A DNA stretch of 64,000 nt from CAYJBH01 sp964370825. Its GTDB lineage: Bacteria; Bacillota; Clostridia; Oscillospirales; Ruminococcaceae. The notes beneath the pieces were generated by a model. It saw only the letters and a list, made by a program, of their open reading frames with translations, was not told the DNA's origin and ran no database searches. Of this stretch, positions 1 through 8,167 are shown piece by piece. The stretch is taken from positions 8,323-72,322 of the forward strand of contig CAYJKY010000013.1 in the NCBI GenBank assembly GCA_964370825.1. Direction: 5' to 3'. Position 1 is the first letter of the stretch. Each line of letters starts with the position of its first letter. The translations under genes were made by a program, and so were the position numbers.

Positions 1-945
1 TATAAGCATGTCGGTTGCCGCATCGCTGCAACAAAGTCCTTTAAGTGTTTGGCTGGCTACCTGTGCAAGGCTCTCACCGGTTATGAGTGCATCACAACGG
101 TTTTTCTTTGCCAAAATATCCGCAATCCTCACCATGCTTCGACGCATTATTATGGTGTGTAGCTCCTCCGGTGCGTTTTTGCGGAGCAGTTCGCCGATAG
201 GGGTAAAGTTAACTATATCAAGATTTATCGGTCCTGTGTGCTGTGAAACAATTTCGGCAAGTCGCTCCACCTTTTTTTGTGCCCTCACCGAGGTGTAGGG
301 CGGACTGGAGAAGTGTACAGCGTTGAGGGCGAGCCCACGTTTTGCCGCAAGGTATGCCGCAACCGGTGAATCGATGCCACCGGATAGCAGTAGCATTGCT
401 CTTCCGCTACTCCCCACCGGCATTCCGCCTACCGCAGTTTCCTTGCCGGTATGAAGATAGGCCTTTCCATCCCGAATTTCAACAAATACAACCGTTTCGG
501 GGTTTTTAACATCCACCGAAAGATTGTCAAAATTATCAAGGATAACACCGCCAAGCTCTGAGCATATCTCGGGTGATTTTAACGGAAAATCCTTGTCTGC
601 ACGCTTTGCCATGACCTTAAAGGTTTTTGCGGCTCTCAGCTGCTTTTCAAAAAGCTTCGGCACCTCTGCACAGATAAGCTCAAAATCTCTCGGTAAAATA
701 AATGCACAGGATACCGAGGAGAGCCCGAAGGTTCCTTTTACAATCTCATAGGCGAGATTAACATCAACCTCCTGTTCCGGGCTGATAAAAAAGGTGGACT
801 GTGATATGGTGATGTCAAAACGCCCGAGCGACCTCAATCGATGTTTGAGATTTTCTCTGATAGAGGATTCGAAAAATCGGCGATTAAGTCCCTTTAGGGC
901 AACCTCTCCCTCGTACCCCATTATTATCTGCTTATATTTCGACAT
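1..945 (-). CDS. thiI: tRNA 4-thiouridine sulfurtransferase ThiI (3' end outside window)
   Basis: The minus-strand frame reads 315 codons without a stop to the window edge, so the C-terminus is missing (family members without a rhodanese domain are near 390 residues). The N-terminus (KYKQIIMGYEGEVALKGLNR) is the ferredoxin-like/THUMP start typical of ThiI, and an adenylation PP-loop SGGIDSP lies near residues 187-193. ThiI activates uridine 8 of tRNA with ATP and transfers persulfide sulfur from a cysteine desulfurase; it may also serve thiamine thiazole synthesis. I chose ATG 945; an in-frame ATG at 957 has its purine-rich stretch only about 2 bases away. The gene lies 54 bp downstream of secA on the same strand and may be co-transcribed with it. 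The family call is firm. Confidence 0.93.
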   Translation of the reverse strand, partial: MSKYKQIIMGYEGEVALKGLNRRFFESSIRENLKHRLRSLGRFDITISQSTFFISPEQEVDVNLAYEIVKGTFGLSSVSCAFILPRDFELICAEVPKLFEKQLRAAKTFKVMAKRADKDFPLKSPEICSELGGVILDNFDNLSVDVKNPETVVFVEIRDGKAYLHTGKETAVGGMPVGSSGRAMLLLSGGIDSPVAAYLAAKRGLALNAVHFSSPPYTSVRAQKKVERLAEIVSQHTGPINLDIVNFTPIGELLRKNAPEELHTIIMRRSMVRIADILAKKNRCDALITGESLAQVASQTLKGLCCSDAATDMLI

Positions 946-999
946 TATTATGCCCATGCCCTTTCTTTTTGTTAGCTTGATAATTGTAGTTTTTGTGCT

Positions 1000-3753
1000 T
1001 TATACAGCTCCATCCTTTTGGGCACAACATTTTTTATACTTTTTACCGCTACCACAGGGGCAGGGGTCGTTACGTCCAACCTTGGGTTCTGTTCGCCTGT
1101 CCGGCTGTTTTATTGTCTGCGCCGCCGCACCGCCACCACTCTCACCGGTCACCTTGGCAACCTGCTTCCTTACAATGGGCTGGTCGGCAACAAGCTTTGC
1201 GGTTAAAACAATTCTCGCAGTTTCTTCCTTTATGGTCTGAACCATATCGTCGAACATATCAAAGCCTTCGATGCGGTACTCAATAACAGGGTTACGCTGT
1301 GCATAGCTACGCAGATGAATACCACGTCTCAGCTCATCCATCGCATCGATGTGTTCCATCCAGCGGAGATCAACCGTTTTAAGCAGAACATACCTCTCAA
1401 ACTCCTGCATATTTTTCTCGCCGAGAAGGGCATATCGTTTGTCGTAGATGGTGTTTGCACGCTCCATCAGTATTTCGGTTATGTCATCCGACTCGATGCC
1501 GTCAAGCTCTTCCACGCTGTAATGGAAGTCCTCATCCTTTGTAAGCCAACCGTGGTAGTGGCTACGAAGTTCGGTGAAATTCCAATCGTCCTTAACCTCA
1601 CCGGTAAGGTTTTTGGCAACCTGTGACTCCACGCTTTCACGTATCATGGTCTTTACATTGTCGCTAACCGTTTGACCGTCTAAAACCTGACCACGCTGGG
1701 TGTATATAATCTCACGCTGTGAATTCATTACATCGTCGTAGTCAAGCACTGTTTTACGGGTTGAGAAGTTTCGAGCCTCCAATTTTTTCTGGCTGCTCTC
1801 GATAGTGCTTGTGACCATACGGTTTTCTATAGGTGTATCTTCATCGACGCCGAGGGTGGTCATTAGACCTTGAACCCTCTCGCCGCCGAACAATCTCATC
1901 AAATCGTCCTCAAGCGAGATGTAAAAACGTGTTTCACCTACATCACCCTGTCGACCGCTTCGTCCGCGTAGCTGATTATCGATACGACGGCTTTCATGAC
2001 GTTCTGTACCGATGATAAAGAGACCGCCCACCGCCTTGACCTTTTCCGCCTCGGCTGAAACCTCGTCCTTATGTTTTGCAGAAAATTCTTCAAATGCGGC
2101 TCTTGCGGCTAAAATTTCCTCGTCGTCGGTGTCGCCGTGACCGGTGGACTCCACAATCTGTTCCGGAGTAAAGCCCTTTTTATGCATCTCGTCCTTGGCC
2201 ATAAACTCTACGTTACCGCCAAGTAGAATATCGGTACCACGTCCCGCCATGTTGGTTGCGATGGTAACTGCACCAAACTTACCTGCCTGGGCAACTATTG
2301 ACGCCTCCTGCTCATGAAACTTAGCATTTAGAACGTTATGCTTAACACCACGTTTTTTGAGCATGGAGGAGATAAGCTCGCTTCGGTCGATGGTGATTGT
2401 GCCGACCAGAACCGGCTGACCCTTTTCGTGACACTCCACGACCTGTTCCACCACAGCACGGAATTTTCCGTTCATGGTTTTGTAGATGCTGTCCTCATGG
2501 TCTTTACGAGAGTTTGGGCGGTTAGGCGGTATCTCCACCACCTCAAGTCCGTAGATATCTAAAAATTCGGATGCCTCGGTCTTGGCGGTACCGGTCATAC
2601 CGGATAGCCCTTTATACATTCTGAAATAGTTCTGAAAGGTGATGGTGGCAAGGGTTTTGTTCTCCCTCGCAATATTTACATTCTCCTTTGCCTCGATTGC
2701 CTGATGAAGACCGGCACTGTAGCGCCTACCCACCATCATACGACCGGTAAACTCGTCGACAATAACAACCTCGCCGTCCTTTACGATGTAATCCACATCC
2801 CTTTTCATAACGCCGTAGGCACGTATCGCCTGGTTAATGTGGTGGTAAAGCTCGGCGCTCTCGCCCTCGGCAAGATTTTCTACCGAGAAAAACCGCTCAG
2901 CCTTTTCGATACCTTTTTTGGTAAGGCTGACAGTTTTATGCTTTTCATCGATGATATAGTCGGAATCGATGGTATCGTCATGCTCCTCTTTGGTGTCCAT
3001 CTCCACCATCCTGTGCGCACGCAGACCTTTTGCAAAGGTGTTGGCAAGCTTATACAGGTCGCTGGATTTATCACCGGCACCGGAGATGATGAGCGGTGTT
3101 CTTGCCTCGTCTACAAGGATGCTGTCCACCTCGTCTACAATGGCAAAATGATGGCCGCGCTGTACTCGGTTTTCCTTATAGGTGACCATGTTGTCACGCA
3201 GATAATCAAAGCCGAGTTCGTTGTTTGTTCCATAAGTAATGTCGCAGTTATAGGCAGCACGACGCTCCTCGTTGTTCATGCCATGGGTAATAACGCCGAC
3301 GGTAAGTCCAAGAAAACGGTACACCTTACCCATCCACTCGCTGTCACGCTTTGCAAGGTAGTCGTTAACGGTTACAACATGAACACCTTTACCCTCCAGT
3401 GCATTGAGATAAGCGGCAAGGGTTGCAACAAGGGTTTTACCTTCGCCGGTCTTCATCTCGGCAATTCTACGCTGTGTCAGCACAACACCGCCGATAATCT
3501 GAACATCGAAATGTCGCATAAACAAAACACGAGAAGCCGCCTCACGGCAAACGGCAAACGCCTCCGGCATTATCTGCTGAAGTGTTTCCCCGTCGGAAAT
3601 CCGCTTTTTAAACAGTTCGGTCTGCCCCGAAAGCTCGGACGAGGACATCCCCTTATACTTAGATTCCAGCGCCGCAACCTCTGCGACTATAGGATTAATT
3701 TTCTTTAATTCCTTCTTGGAAAAATCTCCAAATAATATATCAAGTAAAGCCAC
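1000..3753 (-). CDS. secA: Preprotein translocase ATPase SecA
   Basis: SecA is the motor ATPase that pushes preproteins through SecYEG at the membrane. The 917-residue protein shows Walker A (MKTGEGKT, about residues 100-107), the DEVDSILVDEARTPLIISG Walker B/DEAD block, the TNMAGRGTDILLGG and GRSGRQGD helicase motifs, and a C-terminal CPCGSGKKYKKCC zinc tail for SecB or ribosome contact. Start: an upstream TTG (3768) keeps the frame open, but GTG 3753 sits 6 bases after GGAAGGG and gives MALLDILFG, matching the usual SecA N-terminus, so GTG is preferred. Length is normal for the family. The upstream region is an unusual repeat patch with an assembly gap. Confidence 0.97.
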   Translation of the reverse strand: MALLDILFGDFSKKELKKINPIVAEVAALESKYKGMSSSELSGQTELFKKRISDGETLQQIMPEAFAVCREAASRVLFMRHFDVQIIGGVVLTQRRIAEMKTGEGKTLVATLAAYLNALEGKGVHVVTVNDYLAKRDSEWMGKVYRFLGLTVGVITHGMNNEERRAAYNCDITYGTNNELGFDYLRDNMVTYKENRVQRGHHFAIVDEVDSILVDEARTPLIISGAGDKSSDLYKLANTFAKGLRAHRMVEMDTKEEHDDTIDSDYIIDEKHKTVSLTKKGIEKAERFFSVENLAEGESAELYHHINQAIRAYGVMKRDVDYIVKDGEVVIVDEFTGRMMVGRRYSAGLHQAIEAKENVNIARENKTLATITFQNYFRMYKGLSGMTGTAKTEASEFLDIYGLEVVEIPPNRPNSRKDHEDSIYKTMNGKFRAVVEQVVECHEKGQPVLVGTITIDRSELISSMLKKRGVKHNVLNAKFHEQEASIVAQAGKFGAVTIATNMAGRGTDILLGGNVEFMAKDEMHKKGFTPEQIVESTGHGDTDDEEILAARAAFEEFSAKHKDEVSAEAEKVKAVGGLFIIGTERHESRRIDNQLRGRSGRQGDVGETRFYISLEDDLMRLFGGERVQGLMTTLGVDEDTPIENRMVTSTIESSQKKLEARNFSTRKTVLDYDDVMNSQREIIYTQRGQVLDGQTVSDNVKTMIRESVESQVAKNLTGEVKDDWNFTELRSHYHGWLTKDEDFHYSVEELDGIESDDITEILMERANTIYDKRYALLGEKNMQEFERYVLLKTVDLRWMEHIDAMDELRRGIHLRSYAQRNPVIEYRIEGFDMFDDMVQTIKEETARIVLTAKLVADQPIVRKQVAKVTGESGGGAAAQTIKQPDRRTEPKVGRNDPCPCGSGKKYKKCCAQKDGAV

Positions 3754-3815
3754 AACAAACCCTTCCAATTAAAAAAAGACTATCATGCCTAAGTATAAAA
3801 CTTTTTTTAACGTTT

Positions 3816-3915
3816 NNNNNNNNNNNNNNNNNNNNNNNNNNNNNNNNNNNNNNNNNNNNNNNNNNNNNNNNNNNNNNNNNNNNNNNNNNNNNNNNNNNNN
3901 NNNNNNNNNNNNNNN
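3816..3915. other. Assembly gap of 100 Ns
   Basis: Exactly 100 undetermined bases, the conventional placeholder for a gap of unknown size. Because both flanks match the 106-bp repeat and the join is at a unit boundary, the true sequence may be zero, one or many more repeat units. Confidence 0.98.
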
Positions 3916-3981
3916 GTCAAATTTTTAAGTTAGCCGAAAATTCAATGCAAGCGTAAATTGATACTCATACCTGTAAAATAA

Positions 3982-3998
3982 AAAAGTTATATACTTTT
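3982..3998. promoter_or_regulatory. Inverted repeat, possible operator (copy 1)
   Basis: AAAAGTTATATACTTTT is an inverted repeat (AAAAGT/ACTTTT around TATAT). A variant with one changed base lies at about 4088-4104 in the next 106-bp unit, and a perfect copy recurs at 4181-4197. Recurrence outside the tandem unit suggests a protein-binding site upstream of secA; this is inference only. Confidence 0.35.
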
Positions 3999-4180
3999 GA
4001 ATAAAACTTTTTTTAACGTTTGTCAAATTTTTAAGTTAGCCGAAAATTCAATGCAAGCGTAAATTGATACTCATACTTGTAAAATAAAAAAATTATATAC
4101 TTTTGAATAAAACTTTTTGAGGATATCACAAACACAGTGTTACAGAAATATAAAAACCTTTTTTGCTACGATAAACGAAA

Positions 4181-4197
4181 AAAAGTTATATACTTTT
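4181..4197. promoter_or_regulatory. Inverted repeat, possible operator (copy outside the tandem array)
   Basis: The same AAAAGT-TATAT-ACTTTT inverted repeat as inside the 106-bp units, here in unrelated flanking sequence just past the 3' end of the GNAT gene. The rest of 4115-4253 is AT-rich and shows no gene. Confidence 0.35.
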
Positions 4198-4253
4198 CAG
4201 TCACTAATCATATAGTAGTAAAAAATTTACACGCTAATTTTATATAATATAAA

Positions 4254-4730
4254 TTAAAGTGTTTTTCTCATAGTCATATTTCCATCAAAATCTTCTTTAA
4301 CCATGTAACCTAATTTTGCATATAAATTATATGCAACTCTGTTATGTTTGAAAACATTTAATTCTATATATTTAATCTGTTTTGAGAATGCTTCTTCCTC
4401 TAATAATTTCATGGTTTTATAGCCGAACCCTTGATTTCTAAAATTCTCAAAAATTATTATATCAAAAACAAATCCAACAGACATGTCTTCAAAATTGTTT
4501 CCATACCATAGTAACCCTACTTCTTCTTGATGGTTATTTATAATCATATATAAATAGTTATTATTTGTATCCATACCATTCGGCAGTATAGATTCAAACT
4601 CAAATATCGATTTCGATAAGGCATTTTCTTGTGTTTCCTGTTTTGATTTAATTAAATCACTGGCATAATCTTTCACTGAAAAATCTTTATATTTAACAAA
4701 TTCAGCATTAGTTAATTTTCTAAACTTCAT
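4254..4730 (-). CDS. GNAT-family N-acetyltransferase
   Basis: A 158-residue acetyl-CoA-dependent N-acetyltransferase of unknown substrate. The C-terminal half carries the GNAT motif A loop in NFRNQGFGYKTMKLLEE (R/Q-x-x-G-x-G, binding the CoA pyrophosphate), followed by ELNVFKHNRVAYNLYAKLGY, the usual beta-5/alpha-4 motif B region. Start: ATG 4730 has AGAGG about 10 bases upstream; the in-frame TTG 4739 is too close to that SD. The gene is strikingly AT-rich with many AAT/AAA/TTA codons compared with secA, and sits alone beside a repeat patch, which suggests horizontal acquisition. A promoter fit lies upstream. Substrate cannot be inferred. Confidence 0.85.
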   Translation of the reverse strand: MKFRKLTNAEFVKYKDFSVKDYASDLIKSKQETQENALSKSIFEFESILPNGMDTNNNYLYMIINNHQEEVGLLWYGNNFEDMSVGFVFDIIIFENFRNQGFGYKTMKLLEEEAFSKQIKYIELNVFKHNRVAYNLYAKLGYMVKEDFDGNMTMRKTL

Positions 4731-4792
4731 TAAGTTCAAACCTCTTACTTCTTAAAACAAATACAAGCCTTAAAATCAATCTATGTTAAAAT

Positions 4793-4821
4793 AGTATAAC
4801 ACTTTATCAAAAAAAATTCAA
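4793..4821 (-). promoter_or_regulatory. Sigma-A-type promoter for the GNAT gene
   Basis: On the minus strand TTGAAT (4821-4816) and TATACT (4798-4793) are separated by 17 bp, about 63 bp before the GNAT start. Good agreement with TTGACA-17-TATAAT; no experimental support. Confidence 0.5.
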
Positions 4822-4889
4822 CGTTTCACAGGAATCGTAAATAGGATTAAGCTCCTACAAAAACCATTAAGTTTATAAAACTATTCGGA

Positions 4890-4918
4890 TTGCGTTTTAT
4901 GTATAAATGTGATATAAT
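4890..4918 (+). promoter_or_regulatory. Sigma-A-type promoter for the SGNH hydrolase run
   Basis: TTGCGT (4890-4895), 17-bp spacer, perfect TATAAT (4913-4918), about 58 bp before the ATG at 4977. It probably drives the run of genes from 4977 onward. Confidence 0.6.
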
Positions 4919-4976
4919 ACTCTAAATTGGTTAAAATACACCAAAACGTATATAATGTAGCGAGAGATTAAAATAG

Positions 4977-6485
4977 ATGTCGTATAATAAAAGAAAAAGG
5001 ACGAAAGCAAAAAAATTTGACCCGATAAAGTTTATACAGTCACTGTCCCCACAACAGATGGGCATAACTATTGCCGGCGTGAGCATTGTTATTATATTGG
5101 CGGCATGGCTTGTCATCTTTGCATTTTCTCCGGAAGTGCAGTCGGAGCCGATGGTTGAGTCCTCAACACTCGTCAGCTCGACACAGAGTAGCTCGGTTGT
5201 TAGAGAGACGTTCGACAAGGATACAATTTCCCGAGTCAGTGCCGAGTATGAGGGAACTCTACTGATAGAGACGCCTGACGCCGGAGTAGAGTATGTAACC
5301 GACACAGTATTTCTCGGCGACTCCAACACGGCGCGCATGATAACCTACGGTGACAGTACCGGACTTTCCATGGAAAATGCCATCGGAATAGAGAGTATGG
5401 GAATTACAAGCGTCCCCAGCCTGCGATGTGTTCGTTTTTCCGGCATGAGCGACATGACAATGCCGGATGCGGTTGCACTGATGCAACCTCGTAGGGTGGT
5501 GATAAACTTTGGAACCAACAACGCCGGCATGGGTACAGAAAGTTTTAAAAAGTCCTACAAGACCGCCATTGAGGCAATTCAGGAGGAGTGGCCGTATGCC
5601 GACATAATTATCGCCTCGGTCTTTCCTATAACATCAAGCTGCAGTTACACTAACATCTCGATGGACTGGATAGAATCCACAAATCTTGCTCTTTTGGAAC
5701 TCGCCGAAGAGATGGATCTCGATTTTCTGAACTGGTCGGAGGCGATAAAGGACCCCAATACCGGATATGCCCAAAATAAATATATGGTGAGTGACGGCAT
5801 TCACATCAGCGAGGCAGGGGCAGCAGCAGTTATCGACTATTTCCGCACACATAGCTTTGAGGGGGAGGACACCCGTCCAAAACCCCTCGATAATGTACCT
5901 AATCGTTTACCCACCCCGGAAGGTCTCTTCCCGAAACCGGTGTTCACCGTTCCGGACGACACCTCCACCGCCGAATCCATGTCAAGCATCAGTATATCGG
6001 TCAGCGGTTCTGAAGGCGGTACCGCCACCGGTTCCGGCGTCGGAACTCCCGGAACAGCAGTTTCAATAGCTGCCACCGTTATGGCAGAGCCCGGATATCA
6101 GTTTGACAGCTGGGTAGTCTCGGCAGGAGATGTTTCCGGAAGTGCAACCTCGATCATTGTTGTAATACCGACAGATCAAACCGAGAATATAAGTGTAGTG
6201 GCAAAGTTTAAGGAGATAACCTCGTCGAGCTCATCATCTTCGAGTTCTTCCTCCTCGTCGAACACAACTTCAAGCTCAAGCTCAAGTTCAAGTCCAGCAC
6301 CGAGCTCAAGTTCAAGCTCAAGCCCCGCACCGAGTTCAAGTTCAAGCTCAAGCCCTGCACCAAGCTCGAGTTCAAGCCCTGCACCAAGCTCAAGCTCAGA
6401 GGCACCTGTAGACCCACCGGTTGATCCACCTGTAGACCCACCTGTAGACCCGCCGGTCGATACCGGTGACACGACCACCGAATAA
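4977..6485 (+). CDS. Membrane-anchored SGNH/GDSL hydrolase with Ser/Pro-rich tail
   Basis: 502 residues. A basic cytosolic N-terminus is followed by one transmembrane helix (about 29-50), so the rest is outside the cell. The SGNH esterase domain (about 105-295) shows LGDSN with Ser116 as likely nucleophile, GTNN (179-182) and DGIH (273-276) as the Asp/His pair. Residues about 330-395 (ending WVVSAGDV...VVAKFKE) resemble an InlB-type/'bacterial repeat' beta domain. Then comes a long serine tract broken by PAP units and a run of PVDPP repeats, a wall-spanning stalk-like tail without a visible LPXTG signal. The likely role is deacylation of a cell-surface polymer or acetylated glycan; substrate unknown. 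The RBS is weak (GAGAG). Confidence 0.82.
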   Translation: MSYNKRKRTKAKKFDPIKFIQSLSPQQMGITIAGVSIVIILAAWLVIFAFSPEVQSEPMVESSTLVSSTQSSSVVRETFDKDTISRVSAEYEGTLLIETPDAGVEYVTDTVFLGDSNTARMITYGDSTGLSMENAIGIESMGITSVPSLRCVRFSGMSDMTMPDAVALMQPRRVVINFGTNNAGMGTESFKKSYKTAIEAIQEEWPYADIIIASVFPITSSCSYTNISMDWIESTNLALLELAEEMDLDFLNWSEAIKDPNTGYAQNKYMVSDGIHISEAGAAAVIDYFRTHSFEGEDTRPKPLDNVPNRLPTPEGLFPKPVFTVPDDTSTAESMSSISISVSGSEGGTATGSGVGTPGTAVSIAATVMAEPGYQFDSWVVSAGDVSGSATSIIVVIPTDQTENISVVAKFKEITSSSSSSSSSSSSSNTTSSSSSSSSPAPSSSSSSSPAPSSSSSSSPAPSSSSSPAPSSSSEAPVDPPVDPPVDPPVDPPVDTGDTTTE

Positions 6486-6508
6486 AAACGACATAATTAA
6501 GGTGAGCT

Positions 6509-7306
6509 ATGAAATTTGGCTGTTGCTTAGGTTTTGCCAAACAGAATAATAAAATCGAGGTTAATAATATAGCCGAGCTTTCGGCTGCCGGTTATGATTA
6601 CGTCGAACTACCCGCCTCTGCGGTTGCACAGCTGAGCGAATCGGAGTGTAAATATCTTGTAGAGAATATTAAATCATATGCGCTAGACACCGGGGTTGCA
6701 AACCTTGCCTTTCCGGGAGACATTGATATAATCGGTGACAAGGTTGACTATGTTAAGGTGGATGACTACCTGTCGGTAATGATGGGCAACCTCTCGCTGG
6801 TTGGAGTAAAAAAACTTGTTTTGGGTAGCGGTAAAATACGAAGTATACCGAGCTATTTAGGATATGAGCAGGGTGCATCACAGCTTAAAAATGTTATAAG
6901 GCGCATGTCAAAATTTGCAGAGCCGTATAACATAACGGTGGTGTTGGAACCGCTAAACCGGCTCGAGAGCAATATTATTAACTCTGTTACCGAGGCATGC
7001 TTACTTGCAAGGGAGATAAACCTTGAGAGTGTTCAGATATTGTGTGACTACTACCACATGGTAATGGAGCAGGAGGCAGTCGAAGTTATCCCGCAGATCA
7101 AACTTTACGGATTATCGTTACAGCATGTACATATTGCCAATCCGGTCGGGCGGATATATCCTACCGACGGTGAGGATTACTCTGTTTTATTTTCCGCCTT
7201 AAAGGAGGCGGGATACGACCAAACAATAAGTGTAGAGGGTAAAACCGATGACTTTGCTTTGGATTCTGCCATGGCGATTAAGACTCTCAAAAAATACGTT
7301 GAATAG
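6509..7306 (+). CDS. Sugar phosphate isomerase/epimerase-like TIM barrel protein
   Basis: 265 residues matching the xylose isomerase-like/AP endonuclease 2 TIM-barrel family. Visible landmarks are the N-terminal MKFGCCLGFAKQ strand, VVLEPLNRLESN with the metal-ligand Glu, ILCDYYHM (Asp/His ligands), LQHVHIANPVGR (His) and ISVEGKTDD (final Glu), the expected order of the metal-binding residues. Members isomerise or epimerise free or phosphorylated sugars and polyols. It follows the SGNH gene by 23 bp, with a GGTGAG SD, and precedes the membrane protein by 21 bp, so it is probably in the same transcript. The substrate is not predictable from the sequence. Confidence 0.82.
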   Translation: MKFGCCLGFAKQNNKIEVNNIAELSAAGYDYVELPASAVAQLSESECKYLVENIKSYALDTGVANLAFPGDIDIIGDKVDYVKVDDYLSVMMGNLSLVGVKKLVLGSGKIRSIPSYLGYEQGASQLKNVIRRMSKFAEPYNITVVLEPLNRLESNIINSVTEACLLAREINLESVQILCDYYHMVMEQEAVEVIPQIKLYGLSLQHVHIANPVGRIYPTDGEDYSVLFSALKEAGYDQTISVEGKTDDFALDSAMAIKTLKKYVE

Positions 7307-7327
7307 TTTTGGAAAGGGGTGTTCTGT

Positions 7328-8149
7328 ATGGGGAACAAAAAGGATGAAAAAAAGAAAGCTCGTGAAAAGTTCAGTAAACTTTTAAACTTTGAGTTGAGGG
7401 AGCACAAAAGTTCCTTCATTGTATTTAGCATATTACGTGCCATTGTGATAATAATAATGGTGCGTCAGTTCTTTTTGGGAAACTATGAGGGAGTGTTCTT
7501 CTGCTTCTTGTCACTTGTTCTTTTCTATATTCCAAGCTGGATTCAGGTGAAAACTAACATTTCGCTCCCTGCGGCACTGGAGATAACCATATTTCTATTT
7601 ATATTTGCCGCTGAGATACTGGGAGAGATAAATGCATTTTATGTAAAAATTAACGGCTGGGATACAATGTTGCACACCATTAACGGCTTTTTAGCCGCCG
7701 CTGTCGGATTTTCCATGGTAGTTATTCTCAATAACGATGATCGACTTACCTTTAATCTCTCGCCGATATTTATGGCATTGATGGCATTCTGTTTTTCTAT
7801 GACTGTTGCGGTGGTGTGGGAATTTTTCGAATTTGGAATGGATTATATATTTGCCACCGACATGCAGAAGGATACCATTATAAACGCCATCCACACGGTA
7901 GCTCTTGATGAGACCGAGACAAACACCGTTGTAAGCATAACCGGTATAGATGAGGTTGTTATAAACGGTGAAGAGTTGGGACTTGGGGGATATCTTGATA
8001 TCGGACTTTTAGACACCATGAAGGATATGATAGTAAACTTTATCGGTGCAGCTATCTTTTCGGTATGCGGCTTTTTCTACGTAAAGTCAAAGGGGTACAA
8101 AAGAACAATAGCACAAAATTTTGTTCCGACACGTAAAAATCAGGAATAA
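7328..8149 (+). CDS. Multi-pass membrane protein, DUF2238/YjdF-like
   Basis: 273 residues with about five to six hydrophobic segments after a charged cytosolic start. The stretch GWDTMLHTINGFLAAAVGF and the later VVWEFFEFGMDYIF resemble the conserved histidine and W-E-x-x-E-F motifs of the DUF2238/YjdF family of inner-membrane proteins, whose function is not established. Between the last two helices is a soluble loop (about residues 185-225). Start: ATG 7328 is 8 bases after GGAAAGGGG; the frame is open further upstream to 7319, but that would start inside the SD. The family assignment is from motif resemblance and is moderate. Confidence 0.65.
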   Translation: MGNKKDEKKKAREKFSKLLNFELREHKSSFIVFSILRAIVIIIMVRQFFLGNYEGVFFCFLSLVLFYIPSWIQVKTNISLPAALEITIFLFIFAAEILGEINAFYVKINGWDTMLHTINGFLAAAVGFSMVVILNNDDRLTFNLSPIFMALMAFCFSMTVAVVWEFFEFGMDYIFATDMQKDTIINAIHTVALDETETNTVVSITGIDEVVINGEELGLGGYLDIGLLDTMKDMIVNFIGAAIFSVCGFFYVKSKGYKRTIAQNFVPTRKNQE

Positions 8150-8167
8150 ATTAAATATGGTTTTGCC

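Larger units (their letters stand above)
3798..4114. repeat. 106-bp tandem repeat array interrupted by the assembly gap
   Basis: A full unit (3916-4021) is followed by a second, nearly identical one (4022-about 4114, ending early at AAAACTTTTT). The bases before the N run (3798-3815) match the 3' end of a unit. The gap therefore falls exactly at a unit boundary: cgttt before it, gtcaaa after it, as at 4021/4022. The units differ by only a couple of bases. Each contains the inverted repeat AAAAGT-TATAT-ACTTTT or a one-base variant. There is no ORF. The array lies between the starts of secA and the end of the GNAT gene, so it forms part of the secA upstream region. Confidence 0.85.

Noticed and set aside
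794..1240. Plus-strand frames across the thiI/secA junction
   Set aside because: They oppose the conserved ThiI N-terminus and SecA zinc tail; hydrophobic content is a by-product of the antisense frame.
2704..3708. 334-codon open frame on the plus strand opposite secA
   Set aside because: It lies wholly antisense to a clear SecA coding sequence, has no SD and no recognisable motif; a shadow frame.
6176..6540. Leu/Glu- or Gly-rich repeat frames opposite the SGNH tail
   Set aside because: These are antisense readings of the Ser/PVDPP codon repeats, with no SD.
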